7,974 bases of DNA, from positions 1 to 7,974 of the forward strand of contig JAISMQ010000110.1 in assembly GCA_031276685.1 (NCBI GenBank), given 5' to 3'. Source of the stretch: Treponema sp. (GTDB taxonomy: Bacteria > Spirochaetota > Spirochaetia > Treponematales > Breznakiellaceae). The position numbers and the translations under genes are program-made. The number at the start of each line of letters is the position of its first letter. The stretch's first letter is position 1. Below, piece after piece: positions 6,159-7,974 of this stretch. Below the pieces are notes generated by a model. That model was not told the origin of the DNA. It worked only from the letters and a program-made list of their open reading frames with translations, and did not search any database.

Positions 6159-7091
6159 CTACCAGATGCTCATATTGGTAACCGTCCTGGCTATCCGGTT
6201 AACAATGACAAGGATGACAAAATTGACGCTTGTGTTCATCAGGCCGACCGCCGCGCCAAAACTGTACTGGGCGTTAATAAGCCCTACCCTGTAGGTGTAG
6301 GTGGAAATAACTTCGCTTTCCATCAGGTTCAGGTTGTTCTGTAACAGATACACCTTCTGAAAACCGACCGACAAAATACTCCCGGTACTTAAAATTAAAA
6401 GAATGATAATGGTCGGCGCGATAGTGGGAATGTCTATGTACCATATCTTCTGTATTTTGTTGGCCCCGTCAATGGTTGCCGCCTCATAAAGTTCCACATC
6501 TACGGCCGACAGGGCCGAAAGGTAAATAATACTGCTCCAGCCCATACCCTGCCATACTCCCGACCAGACATAAACATGCTTAAAGGCTCCGGGGAGGGCC
6601 ATGATGTTAACCTTTTCAACCCCCAAAAGGCCGGCAGTAATACCCCAAAGACCCCGGGGCGATAAAAACATTACGATCATGCCGGCCATGACAACCATGG
6701 AAATAAAGTACGGCAGGTAGGTAACCGTTTGCAGTACCCGCTTGTACTTCTGGTTCTTAAGCGAATTGAGCAGCAACGCGAGTACAATGGGCGGCAGAAA
6801 CCCGGCCACAAGGCTGTAGAGACTTATGGAAAAAGTATTTCTGATGTAGAGCCACGACAGCGACGAGCGGAAAAAACGGGCAAAATTCTCAAGGCCTGTC
6901 CAGGCGCTGCCCCAGATCCCCCTGGAAGGGATAAAATTTTTGAAGGCAATCTGCAGGCCGTACATCGGCACGTACTTAAACAGAATACTAAGTACGATTA
7001 CCGGCAGCAGGAACAGATACAACTCGTAATTAAGCAGTATCATACGCAAACGTCTGTTACGCAGCCTGGTTATACCGTACCTGCCAACCAT
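6159..7091 (-). CDS. ABC sugar permease, LplB/YteP-like (MalF type)
   Basis: A 310-residue inner-membrane permease and the first gene of the operon. The ATG at 7091 is chosen because GGAAGGGG lies 5 bases before it and because the protein then begins as its family does: a short basic stretch (RNRRLR), a first membrane segment, and 'FKYVPMYGLQIAFKNF' (38-53). The EAA loop is at 200-222 (ELYEAATIDG, then IDIP). A longer version from TTG at 7154 (331 residues) is possible on paper, but that TTG is part of the promoter -35 box, so it would not lie in the mRNA from that promoter. A third choice, ATG at 7130, overlaps the -10 box. Together with the LplC-type partner it forms the channel for oligosaccharide import. 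Confidence 0.9.
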   Translation of the reverse strand: MVGRYGITRLRNRRLRMILLNYELYLFLLPVIVLSILFKYVPMYGLQIAFKNFIPSRGIWGSAWTGLENFARFFRSSLSWLYIRNTFSISLYSLVAGFLPPIVLALLLNSLKNQKYKRVLQTVTYLPYFISMVVMAGMIVMFLSPRGLWGITAGLLGVEKVNIMALPGAFKHVYVWSGVWQGMGWSSIIYLSALSAVDVELYEAATIDGANKIQKIWYIDIPTIAPTIIILLILSTGSILSVGFQKVYLLQNNLNLMESEVISTYTYRVGLINAQYSFGAAVGLMNTSVNFVILVIVNRIARTVTNMSIW

Positions 7092-7113
7092 ACTAGCCCC
7101 TTCCGCAAGGTAT

Positions 7114-7146
7114 ATTCCAAACGCCAGCATACGCCCCTTTCGGAAT
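7114..7146. promoter_or_regulatory. Imperfect inverted repeat at the operon promoter (possible operator)
   Basis: ATTCCAAA (7114-7121) faces TTTCGGAAT (7138-7146), an inverted repeat with one extra base, centred in the promoter and covering the -10 box. It could bind a repressor of the uptake operon, but half-sites this short arise by chance, and no regulator gene is in the window. Confidence 0.2.
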
Positions 7147-7154
7147 CCTGTCAA
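7126..7154 (-). promoter_or_regulatory. Sigma-70-like promoter of the transport/lyase operon
   Basis: The minus strand has TTGACA (7154-7149, full consensus), a 17-base spacer and TATGCT (7131-7126, four of six matches). Transcription would start near 7119, giving a leader of about 28 bases with the GGAAGGGG ribosome binding site before the ATG at 7091. The spacing and perfect -35 box make this the clear promoter candidate for the four-gene operon. Confidence 0.65.
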
Positions 7155-7172
7155 GAAAGTTGGAAAACCCCC

Positions 7173-7201
7173 TTGCCGATACCCCGGCCTTCCTGGACAA
7201 T
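7173..7201 (+). promoter_or_regulatory. Weak promoter candidate for the uracil-DNA glycosylase gene
   Basis: TTGCCG (7173-7178) and GACAAT (7196-7201) are 17 bases apart, each with four of six consensus matches. If real, transcription would start at or next to the ATG at 7208, giving a leaderless mRNA. This would agree with the poor ribosome binding site there (only GGA about 10 bases before). The match level is low. Confidence 0.2.
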
Positions 7202-7207
7202 AGAAAA

Positions 7208-7974
7208 ATGACAGCGGAGCAAAAAACGGTTCTTGCTAGGTTTCTCGACACTGCCGGCGCTTGCCTGGGGGACGGGTACCTGGGGGACGGTCACGTCCAG
7301 GCCGACTACGGCCAGGCCGGTCACGGCCAGGAGGGCGGGGAATACGCGCTTGCCCCCCCGGTTTCCGGGCCGCCCGGCGATACCCTGGAAGGAATCGCGG
7401 CGGATATCCGCGCCTGCCGCGCCTGCCCCCTGGGGGCCTCCAGGACCAACGCGGTCCCCGGCGAGGGGGCGGAAGATCCGCTGGTCCTGGTTATCGGCGA
7501 AGGGCCCGGCCAGGACGAGGACCGCACGGGCCGGCCCTTTGTGGGCCGGGCGGGGCAGCTCCTCGACAAGATGCTTGCCGCCATCGGCCTGCGCCGCGAG
7601 GAAAACTGCTTTATCGCCAATGTCGTCAAGTGCCGCCCGCCGGGGAACCGCGACCCCGAGCCTGCGGAGGCCCTGTGCTGCAAGCCGTTCCTGCGCCGCC
7701 AGATAGCCTGCCTGCGGCCCCGGATGATCTTCTGCGTGGGCAAGGTCGCCGCCAACCTGCTTCTGGAAAATGCCGAACGGGTCGCCATCGGGAGTCTGCG
7801 GGGCCGTTTCTTTGAATACCCCGTTAAAAACCCCGGCGTACTGGAAGCCCCGGAAGCGCCTGCGGAAGCGCCCATCCCGCTGCTCGCCACCTACCACCCC
7901 AGCGCCCTGCTGCGGAACGAGGACCTTAAACGGCCCGCCTGGGAGGATCTGAAGCTTCTCCGCTCAAAACTTGA
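7208..7974 (+). CDS. Family 4 uracil-DNA glycosylase (Fe-S), 3' end cut by window
   Basis: 255 residues are visible and the frame is still open at the window end, just after the last conserved motif, so only a short tail should be missing. The enzyme removes uracil from DNA in base excision repair. The core starts at about residue 62. CRAC (Cys70, Cys73) with Cys158 and Cys176 fits the CX2C...CX14-17C pattern for a [4Fe-4S] cluster. Active-site motif A is GEGPGQDED (97-105), followed by 'RPFVGRAGQLLD' (with the uracil-stacking Phe at 111), 'NVVKCRPPGNR' (138-148) and motif B 'TYHPSALLRN' (228-237, His230). An N-terminal extension of about 60 residues includes a short helix and a repeat-made Gly-rich linker (20-44). 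Between 'FFEYP' and 'PLLATYHPS' lies an Ala/Pro/Glu-rich insert. The ATG at 7208 is preferred; TTG at 7160 is an in-frame alternative. Transcribed divergently from the transport operon. Old annotations may call such genes phage SPO1 DNA polymerase-related. Confidence 0.88.
   Translation, partial: MTAEQKTVLARFLDTAGACLGDGYLGDGHVQADYGQAGHGQEGGEYALAPPVSGPPGDTLEGIAADIRACRACPLGASRTNAVPGEGAEDPLVLVIGEGPGQDEDRTGRPFVGRAGQLLDKMLAAIGLRREENCFIANVVKCRPPGNRDPEPAEALCCKPFLRRQIACLRPRMIFCVGKVAANLLLENAERVAIGSLRGRFFEYPVKNPGVLEAPEAPAEAPIPLLATYHPSALLRNEDLKRPAWEDLKLLRSKL
7265..7339 (+). repeat. Five-unit 15-bp tandem repeat inside the glycosylase gene
   Basis: Units begin at 7265, 7280, 7295, 7310 and 7325. The first two are near-identical (CTGGGGGACGG then GTAC or TCAC), and units 3-5 share CCAGG with related ends. 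In protein they read LGDGY, LGDGH, VQADY, GQAGH, GQEGG: a five-residue repeat, the first four units ending in Tyr or His. The unit is a multiple of three, so copy changes keep the frame. It lies in the linker before the catalytic core. Confidence 0.6.

Noticed and set aside
7321..7890. Second minus-strand open frame (189 codons) and two plus-strand frames (7233-7706, 7261-7815) over the same gene
   Set aside because: Alternative-frame shadows caused by lack of stop codons in GC-rich DNA; the proteins are Arg/Pro/Ala-rich without motifs.
7151..7897. Long minus-strand open frame of 248 codons opposite the glycosylase gene
   Set aside because: It mirrors a very GC-rich plus-strand gene with clear family motifs; its own translation is low-complexity Gly/Ala/Pro/Arg-rich, has no recognisable domain, and would overlap the operon promoter.
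1..7974. CRISPR array, tRNA/rRNA gene, insertion sequence, prophage or defence system
   Set aside because: None seen: no regularly spaced repeats, no transposase or recombinase motifs, and no cloverleaf with a terminal CCA. A spot reading by eye can miss diverged small RNAs.

Overview
The window looks like chromosomal DNA of a GC-rich spirochaete, probably a treponeme of the gut or hindgut type. This is inferred, not proven. The pointers are a solute-binding protein with a 'VFA|GG' signal-peptidase-I type end instead of the Firmicute lipobox cysteine (so a periplasm is likely), the combination of an Asp23-like protein with a secreted TPR protein, and an LplABC-type sugar importer. A Paenibacillus-like Firmicute would be the main alternative from the transporter family alone. 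No RNA gene, insertion sequence, CRISPR array or phage gene was seen.

Left part, plus strand (1-1708): the 3' end of a gene for an Asp23/Gls24-like protein, a stem-loop directly after its stop, then a secreted protein with a degenerate peptidase-MA-like domain and three TPR repeats. The second gene ends in a 4-base tail-to-tail overlap with the next operon, and a perfect 7-bp inverted repeat lies over both stop codons.

Middle part, minus strand (7154 down to 1705): a four-gene operon read right to left from a well-formed sigma-70-like promoter. It encodes LplB-type permease, LplC-type permease, a solute-binding protein and a heparinase II/III family polysaccharide lyase without signal peptide. 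The likely joint job is uptake of acidic (uronic-acid-containing) oligosaccharides through an ABC importer whose ATPase is encoded elsewhere, followed by cleavage in the cytoplasm. Two tandem hairpins sit between the second permease gene and the binding-protein gene, which also has the strongest ribosome binding site. That arrangement suits higher expression of the binding protein. No regulator, ATPase, unsaturated glucuronyl hydrolase or uronate pathway gene is in the window.

Right part, plus strand (7208 to the end): a family 4 (iron-sulfur) uracil-DNA glycosylase, divergent from the operon, cut by the window end just past its last conserved motif. It carries a 15-bp tandem repeat that makes a Gly-rich linker. 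Spot counts of GC on 60-base lines are 67% (841-900), 52% (4081-4140), 42% (6361-6420) and 80% (7501-7560), so the operon is less GC-rich than both flanks and may be an accessory insertion.

Overall this is mostly an ordinary catabolic operon between household or envelope genes. The points that merit a second look are the lost zinc-binding motif in the TPR protein, the cytoplasmic lyase of unknown substrate, and the RNA or DNA hairpins at three gene junctions.
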